DNA of 64,000 bases from Gammaproteobacteria bacterium (GTDB taxonomy: Bacteria; Pseudomonadota; Gammaproteobacteria; JAURND01), in NCBI GenBank assembly GCA_035546635.1, contig DASZWJ010000046.1, positions 99,716 through 163,715 of the forward strand. Reading direction: 5' to 3'. Below are positions 35,300 through 44,383 of this stretch, in pieces. Made by a program: the position numbers and the translations under genes. Position 1 is the first letter of the stretch. Each line of letters starts with the position of its first letter. The notes under the pieces are model-generated. The model was given only the letters and a program-made list of their open reading frames with translations, was not told the DNA's origin and made no database searches.

Positions 35300-35608
35300 T
35301 TATTTCAACTCGCCCTTATTTTCTAGTGTGCTTGCTTTGCAGGTTCCGCACTTCCCTAAAAAGCAGTTATAAAGCGCTGCTAGGATAACCCCAAAAATGA
35401 AGCAATCCAAAAAACCCCAAATTGCCCCTAATATACTGCCCAAAAATGTAGCACTATAACCTATATATAGGGATGATAGCATTGTCACATAACCCACTCC
35501 ATAACCACGCATAGCAAACAATCCTACAATAAACATGGAAATTGCGCCTAGGATGCCAAAAGCAAAGCCAAACGCCAACACATGTAGTTTTGTATATTTC
35601 GCATACAT
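35300..35608 (-). CDS. Small hydrophobic membrane protein ('holin-like' family)
   Basis: A 102-residue protein with two or three membrane segments (about 8-30, 42-60, 63-85) and the pattern SSLYIGYSATFLGS followed by GAIWGFLDCFIFG. This matches a family often labelled 'bacteriophage holin' in environmental and intracellular gammaproteobacteria, although no phage genes are near and the label is weak. A short Cys-containing tail (GKCGTCKAS) is cytoplasmic or periplasmic. GGAGGG lies 7 nt before the ATG used; an ATG five codons earlier lacks a site. Confidence 0.7.
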   Translation of the reverse strand: MYAKYTKLHVLAFGFAFGILGAISMFIVGLFAMRGYGVGYVTMLSSLYIGYSATFLGSILGAIWGFLDCFIFGVILAALYNCFLGKCGTCKASTLENKGELK

Positions 35609-35673
35609 AAATTTACCCTCCATTTTACCTTTTCTACTATAATTATAGTCCTTAAGTTAATCCCAGACTGTTT

Positions 35674-35696
35674 CACCCCCTTTGAAGAAGGGGGTG
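35674..35696. repeat. REP-like family B element
   Basis: CACCCCCTTTGAAGAAGGGG plus GTG, a near-perfect palindrome in the divergent gap between the small membrane protein gene and yicC. Confidence 0.75.
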
Positions 35697-35796
35697 GGAA
35701 CTATTTAAAAGAGGCTTGAAGCGTTTAAGATTCAGGTATAAAGTACGGCCGCCCTACACTGTTTGGTATTCCACAATCCAAAGCCTTGAGGATTCT

Positions 35797-36660
35797 ATGA
35801 TTCATAGCATGACTGCATTTACCCGCCATGGTTTGCAACAAGACTGGGGGGTGATTACCTGGGAATTACGTACTGTAAATCATCGTTATTTCGAGTTAGA
35901 TTTCAGGTTACCTGAATCCTTGCGTGAGCTGGAAATGCCACTTAGAGAACGTGCATCGCATTACTTACACCGGGGCAAAGTTGAATGCCATCTTAAATAT
36001 AAACCCACCGAAGCCAATGCCGGCTTCTCGATTAACCAAGATTTAATTCAGCAATTAGCTAAAGCCGGTCAAGAAGTAAGATCCCTATGGGGTGATAACA
36101 TGACAACTTCCGTTACCAGTGTTTTATCCTGGCCGGGGGTATTACAAAGTGTAGAATTAGATAAAGAAGCGCTGCATCAAAGTGTGCTTACCCTGTTTGA
36201 CACTGCATTACGCGAAATTGGTATGATACGACAGCGCGAAGGCCTTGCATTACAACAGCGTATTGAAGAACGACTCAAACAAGTCTTAGTCGAAGTTGAC
36301 CACATCAAACAGCGCTTACCGGTAGTCTTTACACATCAACGCCATAAAATTCAAGCGCGTATTGAAGAATTCAAGCTCGCTATTGACCCGCAACGCCTAG
36401 AAGAAGAAGTGTTGCAATTAATGCAAAAAATGGATATCAGCGAAGAAGTAGAACGTTTGGAAATTCACGTCGATGAAGTGTACCAGTCGCTCAAAACCAA
36501 GGGCGCAGTTGGAAGACGCCTGGATTTTCTGATGCAGGAATTGCACCGCGAAGCCAATACCTTAGGGTCCAAATCCGCCGACGCCGAAGTGACTCATGCC
36601 GCCATCCGACTGAAAGTGTTGATCGAACAAATGCGTGAACAGGTGCAGAATGTGGAATAA
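35797..36660 (+). CDS. yicC: YicC family endoribonuclease-like protein
   Basis: A 287-residue protein of the YicC/YloC family, the same length as E. coli YicC, reported as an RNase acting on small RNAs. N-terminal domain MIHSMTAFTRHG and LRTVNHRYFELDFRLPE; C-terminal DUF1732 domain with MDISEEVERLEIHVDE, GRRLDFLMQELHREANTLGS and KVLIEQMREQVQNVE. TGAGGA precedes the ATG chosen by 5 nt; a longer frame adds 27 residues with no family similarity. Confidence 0.95.
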   Translation: MIHSMTAFTRHGLQQDWGVITWELRTVNHRYFELDFRLPESLRELEMPLRERASHYLHRGKVECHLKYKPTEANAGFSINQDLIQQLAKAGQEVRSLWGDNMTTSVTSVLSWPGVLQSVELDKEALHQSVLTLFDTALREIGMIRQREGLALQQRIEERLKQVLVEVDHIKQRLPVVFTHQRHKIQARIEEFKLAIDPQRLEEEVLQLMQKMDISEEVERLEIHVDEVYQSLKTKGAVGRRLDFLMQELHREANTLGSKSADAEVTHAAIRLKVLIEQMREQVQNVE

Positions 36661-36666
36661 GCTCTC

Positions 36667-36695
36667 TGTCATCCTTCGCAGCGCTCAGGATGACA
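36667..36695. terminator. Hairpin between convergent yicC and pfkA genes
   Basis: TGTCATCCT and AGGATGACA arms with an 11-nt loop, matching the arms at 30035-30066. It lies between converging genes and may terminate both. Confidence 0.6.
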
Positions 36696-36704
36696 TTCAT
36701 TCAC

Positions 36705-37706
36705 TCACATCCCACAAATAATCTGATTAATTTTCATCAGCTCCACTTCTTCATCAAAACGCTTTTCATCAAAACGTCTGGCACCTTTGGCTGGATCAGG
36801 AAATGCAACTGGAATCAATTGGTCCTTACTGACAGCAATCATTTTCTGAGTATCACCGCGCAGCAAATGCTCTACAGCATGATATCCCATCAATGAAGCC
36901 ATCTTGCGGTCTTTGACTGTTGGCTCACCGCCCCGTTGTATATGACCCAGCACACAAACCTTGTAAGAAATATCGCTCAATTGCTTGATTTTTTCAGCAA
37001 TAGCAAAGCTCCTGCCCGTTGTTTCCGCCTCAGCTACCACGATAATAGATGCCAATTTCCTACGTGGACGACTCTGAATCCGCTGCACCAAATCCTCTAC
37101 GCTGATAGGCACCTCAGGAATTAAAATAAACTCAGCCCCACCGGCAATACCAACCTCAACGGCTAAAAACCCAGCCGCACGTCCCATCACCTCTACCAGG
37201 AAGTGTCGATTCAAGCTAAATGCCGTATCACGAATCTTATCAATCGCTTGAAGTGCTGTATTACAGGCCGTATCAAAACCAATGGTATATTCAGTGCCAA
37301 CAATATCATTATCGATGGTACAAGGAATGCCCATGGTTTTCGGACCGCCTTCTTGCTCCAACATAAAGGCCCCACGAAAACTACCATCACCTCCTAGCAC
37401 CACCATTGCATCAATGCCTAAAGCCTGCAAATATTCGCGGCATTTATCCCGCACCGGCTTTTGTAAAAATGCTTCACAACGGTCGGTTTTTAAAATCGTA
37501 CCGCCACGCTGGATGGAGTTTGCGACATCCCGTGATGTCAGTGGAAATACATTTTGTTCAATTAAACCCTTGTAACCACCCTCACACCCATAAACCTCAA
37601 TACCATTAGCAATCGCCGTACGCAGCACCGCACGAATCCCCGCATTCATTCCAGGCGCATCACCACCAGATGTAATGATAAGTAATTTTTTAATTTTGTT
37701 TGTCAT
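36705..37706 (-). CDS. pfkA: 6-phosphofructokinase
   Basis: A 333-residue glycolytic enzyme phosphorylating fructose-6-phosphate. Motifs: TSGGDAPGMNAGIRA, VVLGGDGSFRGA with Gly at the position that selects ATP over pyrophosphate, GIPCTIDNDI (catalytic Asp in TIDND), MGRAAGFLA and GHIQRGG. E. coli PfkA is 320 residues; the extra length is at the C-terminus. AGGTG lies 7 nt before the ATG. It shows the organism has an Embden-Meyerhof entry step, which some related intracellular bacteria lack. Confidence 0.95.
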   Translation of the reverse strand: MTNKIKKLLIITSGGDAPGMNAGIRAVLRTAIANGIEVYGCEGGYKGLIEQNVFPLTSRDVANSIQRGGTILKTDRCEAFLQKPVRDKCREYLQALGIDAMVVLGGDGSFRGAFMLEQEGGPKTMGIPCTIDNDIVGTEYTIGFDTACNTALQAIDKIRDTAFSLNRHFLVEVMGRAAGFLAVEVGIAGGAEFILIPEVPISVEDLVQRIQSRPRRKLASIIVVAEAETTGRSFAIAEKIKQLSDISYKVCVLGHIQRGGEPTVKDRKMASLMGYHAVEHLLRGDTQKMIAVSKDQLIPVAFPDPAKGARRFDEKRFDEEVELMKINQIICGM

Positions 37707-37751
37707 ATAACACCTAAATTAGCCGTGGCGGCTGTTAGAGGAATAAATACT

Positions 37752-39395
37752 TTATATTTTAATTGGCAACCACGCCAACCCCAGCAATACCAAACCCACA
37801 ACGCCTGTTACTTCAAACCACACATGCGGCAGCCCAGAAACCGCAAAATAACTGCCCCCGGCAATAGCCAACACTGACAACCCAGCCCCCACAAAAAAAT
37901 ATTTGAAACCCGACGATTTCTTAGCGACTGGTTGCATCCGTTCCTGCCATTTTTGCGCCGTCAGCTGATCTTTTTCATGGGTCAAAATCTCTCGACACAA
38001 CTGAGGAATAGCCACTAAGTTTTCCATGAGCTGCGGTGTTTGCATATAAAAATTTTTCAATACTTGCTTAGCACTATAGCGTTTACGCACAGAGCGTTCC
38101 AAAATCGGTTTAGCTGTAGCCCATAAATCCAGCTGCGGATATAACTTACGACCCAAACCCTCAATATTTAACAAGGTTTTCTGTAACAAAAAAAGCTGCG
38201 GCTGCACTTGCATTTTAAAACGACTGGCCGTCTGAAATAAGCGCAATAACAATTGTCCAAAAGAAATATCTCGCAAGGGCTTTTCAAATACCGGCTCACA
38301 CACACTACGTATGGCCACCTCAAATTCCTCAACACGCGTTGTGGGCGGCACCCAGCCAGATTCTACATGCAACACGGCCACCTGCCGATAATCACGTTTA
38401 AAAAACGCAACCAGGTTTTCAGCTAAATAATGCTGATCTTTAGGACTGAGAATACCCATAATGCCAAAATCTATCGCAATATATTGCGGATCTTCTGGAT
38501 GCTCTTTGGCAACAAAAATATTTCCTGGATGCATATCGGCATGAAAAAAACTATCACGAAACACTTGGGTGAAAAACACTTCTACCCCACGCTCAGCCAG
38601 TTTTTTCAAATCCACCCCTTGCGCAATCAAAGCCTCCTTATCCGATACTGGAATGCCCGAAATATGCTCCATGGTGATCACATTGATAAGGGTGTAATCC
38701 CAAAAAATTTCTGGCACATACAATAAGGGTGAGTTTTGAAAATTTCGTCGCAGTTGTGAGGCATTAGCTGCCTCACGCATAAAATCTAACTCATCGAGAA
38801 TCGTGCGTTCAAATTCAGCAACGAGCTCTACCGCACGCAATCTTTTACCGTGTGACCAAAAGCGTTCAGTCAGCCTAGCCACGGTATACATTAATCCCAC
38901 ATCGCGGCGGATAATTTTCTCGATGCCAGGTCTCAAGATTTTCACCACTACTTTTTTGCCGTCAGGCAAAACGGCTTTATGCACCTGAGCAATTGAAGCA
39001 GATGCAAAAGGTTCCGCTGAAAATTCGGCAAACACCTCTGACAATGGCCGGCCATAAGCTTGTTCTAAAACTTTACGCGCCAAAGTCGCAGAAAAAGGCG
39101 GCACTTGATCCTGGAGTTTTTCTAACTCTTGAATAATATCATCAGGTAATAAGTCCGGGCGGGTGGACAATATTTGTCCAAACTTGACAAATATAGGACC
39201 TAACGCCTGGAGCGCCAGACGCACTGATTCCCCACGCGTCTGATGTTTAGGCCGCCCCCAATTCCAGGGATTTAAATAACTTAAGAATTTAAGCGGCGAA
39301 AATACCGGCGCAGACAATACCACACGATCCACTCCGTGTCTGGCCATCACATAATTGATATAAAACAGTCTTAACAGTTGACTAGGGCGATGCAT
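37752..39395 (-). CDS. ubiB: Ubiquinone biosynthesis kinase-like protein UbiB
   Basis: A 547-residue ABC1/UbiB atypical kinase needed for ubiquinone synthesis. The KxGQ motif (PIFVKFGQILSTRPDLLP, about 68-85), an Ala-rich loop (PFASASIAQVHKAVLP), catalytic HADMHPGNIF and IDFGIMG are visible, and two C-terminal membrane helices (about 500-545) anchor it. Last gene of the ubiE-ubiJ-ubiB set, as in E. coli. The nearest AGGAG is about 14 nt from the ATG. Confidence 0.97.
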   Translation of the reverse strand: MHRPSQLLRLFYINYVMARHGVDRVVLSAPVFSPLKFLSYLNPWNWGRPKHQTRGESVRLALQALGPIFVKFGQILSTRPDLLPDDIIQELEKLQDQVPPFSATLARKVLEQAYGRPLSEVFAEFSAEPFASASIAQVHKAVLPDGKKVVVKILRPGIEKIIRRDVGLMYTVARLTERFWSHGKRLRAVELVAEFERTILDELDFMREAANASQLRRNFQNSPLLYVPEIFWDYTLINVITMEHISGIPVSDKEALIAQGVDLKKLAERGVEVFFTQVFRDSFFHADMHPGNIFVAKEHPEDPQYIAIDFGIMGILSPKDQHYLAENLVAFFKRDYRQVAVLHVESGWVPPTTRVEEFEVAIRSVCEPVFEKPLRDISFGQLLLRLFQTASRFKMQVQPQLFLLQKTLLNIEGLGRKLYPQLDLWATAKPILERSVRKRYSAKQVLKNFYMQTPQLMENLVAIPQLCREILTHEKDQLTAQKWQERMQPVAKKSSGFKYFFVGAGLSVLAIAGGSYFAVSGLPHVWFEVTGVVGLVLLGLAWLPIKI

Positions 39396-39418
39396 GGTTT
39401 GTTCAATTACTCCTATAG

Positions 39419-40012
39419 CTATCCATTATTTATCCTGCGCACCCTAGCTTCAATCCGTTCAATGTCATTATTCAACAGATAGACATCCGTATAAAAATCT
39501 TCGATTTCCTGCCGAGGCGGCAATAAACGCAATTCTTCCTGCAGATAGCCACCGAGATTCTGGCGCGCCTGGCTCATGGCTTCTTTACCCCAATGCACGA
39601 CACGCTTCACCATGCGGCCAATTTGATGAGCCACTACATCACCGGTTAGGTGTGACAATGGCTCTTCCCAATCCAGTTGGCTGTTTCTGACAATCTGGCT
39701 TAAGGTTTGCGCCAATTCCACATCACCGGTAATGGTCAAACTGCTTGCTAAGCGTACCTTTTCTTCCGGTGTCGCAATACCCATACGCAGCAAAGCCCAA
39801 GGAGAACCTGCAATGGTAGCATGCACTTCACCCGCATAATGATTTTTAAGGCTGATGCCATTTGAGTCTGGGCATAGATAAAATACAAGATTCCAACCTG
39901 TCACTTCCATCTTGACGACTTTTCCCGCAAGTGCGGTAACGCGCGCTAGTGTTTCTGGATCCCAGCGCAAATAGGTACTAAGTGCTCGCTCTAATACAAC
40001 CGTTAATAACAT
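39419..40012 (-). CDS. ubiJ: Ubiquinone biosynthesis accessory factor UbiJ
   Basis: A 197-residue protein with an N-terminal SCP2 lipid-binding domain (about 10-110, GKVVKMEVTGWNLVFYLCPD, then GDVELAQTLSQIVRNSQLDWEE) and a C-terminal helical region (EEIEDF-like, LRLLPPRQEIEDFYTDVYLL). UbiJ carries ubiquinone intermediates in the Ubi complex. It sits between ubiE and ubiB in the order found in E. coli, with gaps of 9 and 23 bases. Confidence 0.93.
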   Translation of the reverse strand: MLLTVVLERALSTYLRWDPETLARVTALAGKVVKMEVTGWNLVFYLCPDSNGISLKNHYAGEVHATIAGSPWALLRMGIATPEEKVRLASSLTITGDVELAQTLSQIVRNSQLDWEEPLSHLTGDVVAHQIGRMVKRVVHWGKEAMSQARQNLGGYLQEELRLLPPRQEIEDFYTDVYLLNNDIERIEARVRRINNG

Positions 40013-40021
40013 TGATCTTCC

Positions 40022-40789
40022 TCAGCTTTTATAGCCACGATGTATCGCCACAATCCCCCCAGTAAGATTGTGATAGTCACAATTTTCAAAACCTGCTGTT
40101 TCCAACATCACCCTCAGGGTTTCTTGATTCGGATGTTTACGAACCGATTCTGCTAAATAACGGTAGCTATCCGCATCTTTTGCCACCATTTGACCCAAAA
40201 ATGGCAGCATCTTAAATGACCAGGCATCATATAAAGAGGCTAATCCCGGCACTGTGACTTTGGAAAATTCTAAAATAAGTGCCTTACCCCCAGGCTTTAA
40301 GACACGATACATTTCTTTAAGCGCAATTTCCTTATGCGTCACATTGCGCAAACCAAAAGCGATGGTTATCAAATCAAAATGATTATCAGGAAAGGGTAGT
40401 GCTTCAGCATTGACCTGCGCATAGCTAATATTACCCACAATACCCTTATCAATTAATCGCTCCCGCCCTTTTTTTAGCATGGCCTCATTGATATCTGCCA
40501 ACACCACAGCACCTTGTGAACCCACTTTTTTGGCAAATTGTTTAGCTAAATCACCTGTACCACCCGCCAAATCTAAAACTTGTTGACCCGCTCTAACATT
40601 TGCTAATTCCACAGTATAGCGTTTCCATAATCTGTGCACCCCAAGCGACATTAAATCATTCATCATGTCATATTTATCGGCCACAGAATGAAACACTTGC
40701 GCTACTTTGGCGGTTTTTTCAGCAAATGAAACTTGCTGGTAGCCAAAATCAGTGGATTGGGTTTTTTCTGAAGGATCATCAGGCTTCAT
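40022..40789 (-). CDS. ubiE: Ubiquinone/menaquinone C-methyltransferase UbiE
   Basis: A 255-residue SAM-dependent methyltransferase for the C-methylation of demethoxyubiquinol. Motifs: [21 protein letters not shown], the SAM loop [23 protein letters not shown] and the C-terminal [11 protein letters not shown] typical of UbiE. Length matches E. coli (251). First gene of ubiE-ubiJ-ubiB. The preceding NAGPA-like gene is on the same strand 35 bases upstream and could share the transcript. Confidence 0.97.
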   Translation of the reverse strand: MKPDDPSEKTQSTDFGYQQVSFAEKTAKVAQVFHSVADKYDMMNDLMSLGVHRLWKRYTVELANVRAGQQVLDLAGGTGDLAKQFAKKVGSQGAVVLADINEAMLKKGRERLIDKGIVGNISYAQVNAEALPFPDNHFDLITIAFGLRNVTHKEIALKEMYRVLKPGGKALILEFSKVTVPGLASLYDAWSFKMLPFLGQMVAKDADSYRYLAESVRKHPNQETLRVMLETAGFENCDYHNLTGGIVAIHRGYKS

Positions 40790-40824
40790 GCGAAGTTATC
40801 TCAGTAGTTTTGTTGAATTTGTCT

Positions 40825-41598
40825 TCATTCCTGCCCTTGCCGCGGCATGACGAGAATTGCATCAGCGACAGGTGCATAACTTGGCACCTGCAGTGCTAAG
40901 TTTTTCAATCGTGTATATAACTGCGTCGAGTGACCCCCGTCTAGATTGATGGCAGCTATACACGCCAAACCGCCATTTGCAGAAGACCTGCGCATAATAT
41001 CCGCCAAACCTGCCGTTGATAACAACACATTATCAGTCGCCAACAAAATAACCTGACCCTGCTCTGTGATGCCCAATGCTGTACGGAAATCAATATTCGG
41101 ACTTAACCCAGGAATAACGCCATCAACCAGTAATCGCGGACCCGCTTGAATAGCGAAATCGCTGAGTGTATTGGGTTTATAAGCATTTCTAGCCACAATA
41201 TGTGCTTGTTGCCCAACGATATAAAACACACCCCACCATGGCGTACCTTTTAAAGGATTCAGTTCCTGACCTTCACTGATGCGTAACCCCAATGGCTTGA
41301 ATTCGGGCGAAAAAAATCCGCCATTCACTGCGATGACAGCGCCTTGTTGCTGCATCAACTCTGGAATCTGACTGGTTTGATCCGCTTTTTGAGTCAACGC
41401 CAATTTAAAATTATAGTATTTCAGATCAATCCGAAAGGCATGTATAGATCCCCCTGGAAATCCCGGGAAATCACTGATACGCGTATACTCAAGTCCTGGC
41501 TGCACAGTTTGCCAACGGGTGGGCTCTGCCCAAATACTGACAGAAGCTATGACACACCAAACCATTAAAAAGATATTTATGAATTGCCTTAACCGCAT
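40825..41598 (-). CDS. Phosphodiester glycosidase (NAGPA) family secreted protein
   Basis: A 257-residue protein with a signal peptide (1-24, ending SIWA) and one NAGPA/DUF2233-type domain, as in the mammalian uncovering enzyme that cleaves GlcNAc-1-phosphodiesters. Seen: AVIAVNGGFFSPEFKPLGL, FAIQAGPRLLVDGV, RTALGITEQGQVILL, and the conserved INLDGGHSTQL. Probably periplasmic; the substrate may be a cell-wall or exopolysaccharide phosphodiester. No glycan gene cluster is adjacent. Confidence 0.88.
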   Translation of the reverse strand: MRLRQFINIFLMVWCVIASVSIWAEPTRWQTVQPGLEYTRISDFPGFPGGSIHAFRIDLKYYNFKLALTQKADQTSQIPELMQQQGAVIAVNGGFFSPEFKPLGLRISEGQELNPLKGTPWWGVFYIVGQQAHIVARNAYKPNTLSDFAIQAGPRLLVDGVIPGLSPNIDFRTALGITEQGQVILLATDNVLLSTAGLADIMRRSSANGGLACIAAINLDGGHSTQLYTRLKNLALQVPSYAPVADAILVMPRQGQE

Positions 41599-41786
41599 AT
41601 CACAGTACTCCTGGGCTTGGTTTCAAACATCCTTTTTTTATATGTCCCTTCTAATTGTAACTACTCCCGCGTCGTCCCAGCATCCACGCCAGACTGACGC
41701 TCTAAATAGGTGTGAGTAGCTCGCTTTAATTTTAAATTACTCTTAAAACTCTTATTATGCATAATTTTCATGGCATAATACATCCC

Positions 41787-43145
41787 ATGAAAATTGACGC
41801 TACTCACTCCAATCTCCATGACTTACAAGTCATTGTCGGTTTAGGCAAAACCGGCTTGTCGTGCGCACATTGGCTAGCAGCGCATCATTTCAACATCGCT
41901 GTAACTGACAGTAGAGACAATCCTCCAGGATTGACGGAATTGCAGGCGCAATTTCCTTTAGTCCCGGTTATCACCGGCCATTTTGATACGCAACTGTGCC
42001 AAAAAGCCAGTCGACTCATTGTCAGCCCTGGCGTTTCCTTACGTGAGCCCGCCGTTGCAGCAGCGATTGCCCAAGGCATTCCCGCCATTGGCGATATTGA
42101 GTTATTTGCAAAGGCACATACTGCCCCCGTTATCGCCATTACCGGTTCCAACGGCAAAAGCACAGTAACCACTTTGGTCGGTGAAATGGCGCGCCAAGCG
42201 GGTAAAGAGGTAGAGGTTGGTGGAAATCTCGGCACACCAGCACTGGATCTATTAACCTCAAAAACCACCGAATTATTTGTACTGGAGCTATCCAGCTTTC
42301 AATTAGAAACTACCTATTCTTTAAAGCCTGCTGCAGCCGTCATCTTAAATCTTAGCGAAGATCATATGGATCGTTACGATAGCATGACTGATTATTTAAA
42401 AGCTAAGCAGCGCATTTATGCGGGTTGTGCCACCACCATTATCAATCGCGACGACCCTATCACCTGGCAAAATCTCACTTTCGAAAAAACCTTATCATTT
42501 GGCTTAGATGAACCGCAAGAGGGTCAGTTTGGCCTACGTAACGTAGAAGGCAATTATTATTTGGCGCGCGGCACAGAAAATCTCTTAGCGACCAGCAATC
42601 TCAAGATCAAGGGTAGACATCAGCTGGCCAATGCACTAGCCGCTTTAGCGCTGGGAGAAGCAGTAAGTTTGCCTATGCCTGCCATGCTAGAGGCATTGAA
42701 AAACTTTCAAGGTCTGACACATCGCTGTCAATGGGTCGCGCATTATCATGGGGTAGACTGGTACAATGATTCTAAGGCTACCAATGTCGGCGCCGCCAAG
42801 CCTGCCATAGAAGGACTCGGGGCGGATATCCAAGGCAAATTGGTGGTGATCGCCGGCGGACTGGGTAAAAATGCCGATTTCTCACCGCTAAAAGACACCA
42901 TGAAAAAATATGTGCGCCAATTAATATTAATTGGCAAAGATGCACCACTCATGGCCAATGCACTAAAAGGCAGCGTCAACATCGAACAGGCATCGACGAT
43001 GGAACAAGCTGTCACGCTAGCACAACAACAGGCACAACCTGGCGATGCCGTGATTCTGGCGCCTGCTTGTGCCAGTTTTGATATGTTTAATAACTTTGAA
43101 CACCGTGGAGAAGTATTTATGAGTGCAGTGAGAGCCTTAGCATGA
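41787..43145 (+). CDS. murD: UDP-N-acetylmuramoylalanine-D-glutamate ligase (MurD)
   Basis: A 452-residue cytoplasmic Mur ligase adding D-Glu to UDP-MurNAc-L-Ala. The nucleotide loop GLGKTGLSCAHWL opens the protein, ATP-binding ITGSNGKSTVT follows, and NLSEDHMDRY, WYNDSKATN and LAPACASFDMF are MurD motifs. Start choice between ATG 41787 (used) and 41757 is open because neither has a good ribosome-binding site. It heads a murD-ftsW-murG set with a 4-base overlap to ftsW. Confidence 0.96.
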   Translation: MKIDATHSNLHDLQVIVGLGKTGLSCAHWLAAHHFNIAVTDSRDNPPGLTELQAQFPLVPVITGHFDTQLCQKASRLIVSPGVSLREPAVAAAIAQGIPAIGDIELFAKAHTAPVIAITGSNGKSTVTTLVGEMARQAGKEVEVGGNLGTPALDLLTSKTTELFVLELSSFQLETTYSLKPAAAVILNLSEDHMDRYDSMTDYLKAKQRIYAGCATTIINRDDPITWQNLTFEKTLSFGLDEPQEGQFGLRNVEGNYYLARGTENLLATSNLKIKGRHQLANALAALALGEAVSLPMPAMLEALKNFQGLTHRCQWVAHYHGVDWYNDSKATNVGAAKPAIEGLGADIQGKLVVIAGGLGKNADFSPLKDTMKKYVRQLILIGKDAPLMANALKGSVNIEQASTMEQAVTLAQQQAQPGDAVILAPACASFDMFNNFEHRGEVFMSAVRALA

Positions 43146-44323
43146 AATTACGCGCTAAAAGAGCGATCCACTATGATCCTTGGATGCTGATATCCTCCCT
43201 ATCACTTTTGGGATTAGGCCTATTGATGGTCGCCTCCTCATCCATAGTCATTTCAGACCGCGCCTTTAACTATCCATTTTATTATCTAATCCGCCAAACC
43301 ATTTATCTGATGTTGGGATTATCACTTGCGGTGTTAATTACCCGTATCCCCATGGCTTTTTGGCAAAAAATCAGCGGTTATTTAATTTTATTTAGCTTTT
43401 TCCTCCTACTTTTGGTGCTAATGCCCGGCATTGGACGTGAAGTCAATGGGAGTATGCGTTGGATTATTATTGGGCCCTTATCACTGCAGGTTTCTGAGTT
43501 TGTCAAACTCGGTACGATTACCTTCATCGCAGGTTACTTGGTGCGACGCCAGGATGAAGTGCAGACGAGAGTTCGGGGTTTTATCAAGCCACTTCTGATA
43601 TTGGCCGGAATTGCTTTATTATTACTGCAAGAACCAGATTTTGGTGCAACTGTAGTGATCACCGCTACTGTCTTTGGCATGTTGTTTATCGCCGGCGCAC
43701 GTCTGTGGCAATTCATTTTTTTATTAGTCATGGCGATATGTGCTCTGGGTGTATTGGCAATATCTGTGCCTTACCGCTTGTTGCGCTTAACCACTTTTCT
43801 ACATCCTTGGTCTAATCCATTCGATACTGGATATCAATTGACCCAATCGCTGATCGCATTTGGACGTGGCGGTGTTTTTGGGGTGGGTCTGGGTAATAGT
43901 GTGCAAAAATTATTTTACCTGCCTGAAGCACACACAGATTTTCTTTTTGCAGTGATTGGCGAAGAATTAGGCCTGGTCGGTCAATTAGCCGTGGTCATGC
44001 TATTTACAATTTTTGTGGTACGCTCACTTTTAGTCAGTTACCGCGCTTATCGCAATGGCCATTTGTTCAGTGCTTATTTAGGAGCGGGGTTAAGCTTATG
44101 CATGGGGTTGCAGGCTATGATAAATATCGGCGTCAATTTAGGTCTACTACCAACGAAAGGTTTGACCTTGCCACTGATGAGCTATGGCGGCACAAGTTTA
44201 TTAGTAAACTGCCTGGTGCTGGGGATATTGTTTCGTTTAGCTTATGAATCGCCGTATAAAAACACGGATATGCCGTCTATTGAACGCGCGCGTTCGGTAC
44301 GTGCGGTACCGACTAGAACCTAA
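43142..44323 (+). CDS. ftsW: Peptidoglycan glycosyltransferase FtsW
   Basis: A 393-residue SEDS-family lipid II polymerase of the divisome with about ten membrane helices. Motifs: REVNGSMRWI, the catalytic-loop region EPDFGATVVI, FDTGYQLTQSLIAFGRGGVFGVGLG, EAHTDFLFAVIGEELGLVG and MSYGGTSLLVN. The ATG overlaps murD by 4 bases and murG follows 60 bases later. RodA is excluded by position and by the FtsW-like GNSVQKLFYLPEAHTDF context. Confidence 0.96.
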   Translation: MKLRAKRAIHYDPWMLISSLSLLGLGLLMVASSSIVISDRAFNYPFYYLIRQTIYLMLGLSLAVLITRIPMAFWQKISGYLILFSFFLLLLVLMPGIGREVNGSMRWIIIGPLSLQVSEFVKLGTITFIAGYLVRRQDEVQTRVRGFIKPLLILAGIALLLLQEPDFGATVVITATVFGMLFIAGARLWQFIFLLVMAICALGVLAISVPYRLLRLTTFLHPWSNPFDTGYQLTQSLIAFGRGGVFGVGLGNSVQKLFYLPEAHTDFLFAVIGEELGLVGQLAVVMLFTIFVVRSLLVSYRAYRNGHLFSAYLGAGLSLCMGLQAMINIGVNLGLLPTKGLTLPLMSYGGTSLLVNCLVLGILFRLAYESPYKNTDMPSIERARSVRAVPTRT

Positions 44324-44383
44324 CAGAATATGAGACTCGAAAGCATAGATTAACCCTACAGAACTAAACCTATACTTTACTTT

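Noticed and set aside
35300..35608. Prophage holin
   Set aside because: The family label exists, but there is no endolysin, integrase or other phage gene nearby, so a phage origin is not supported.
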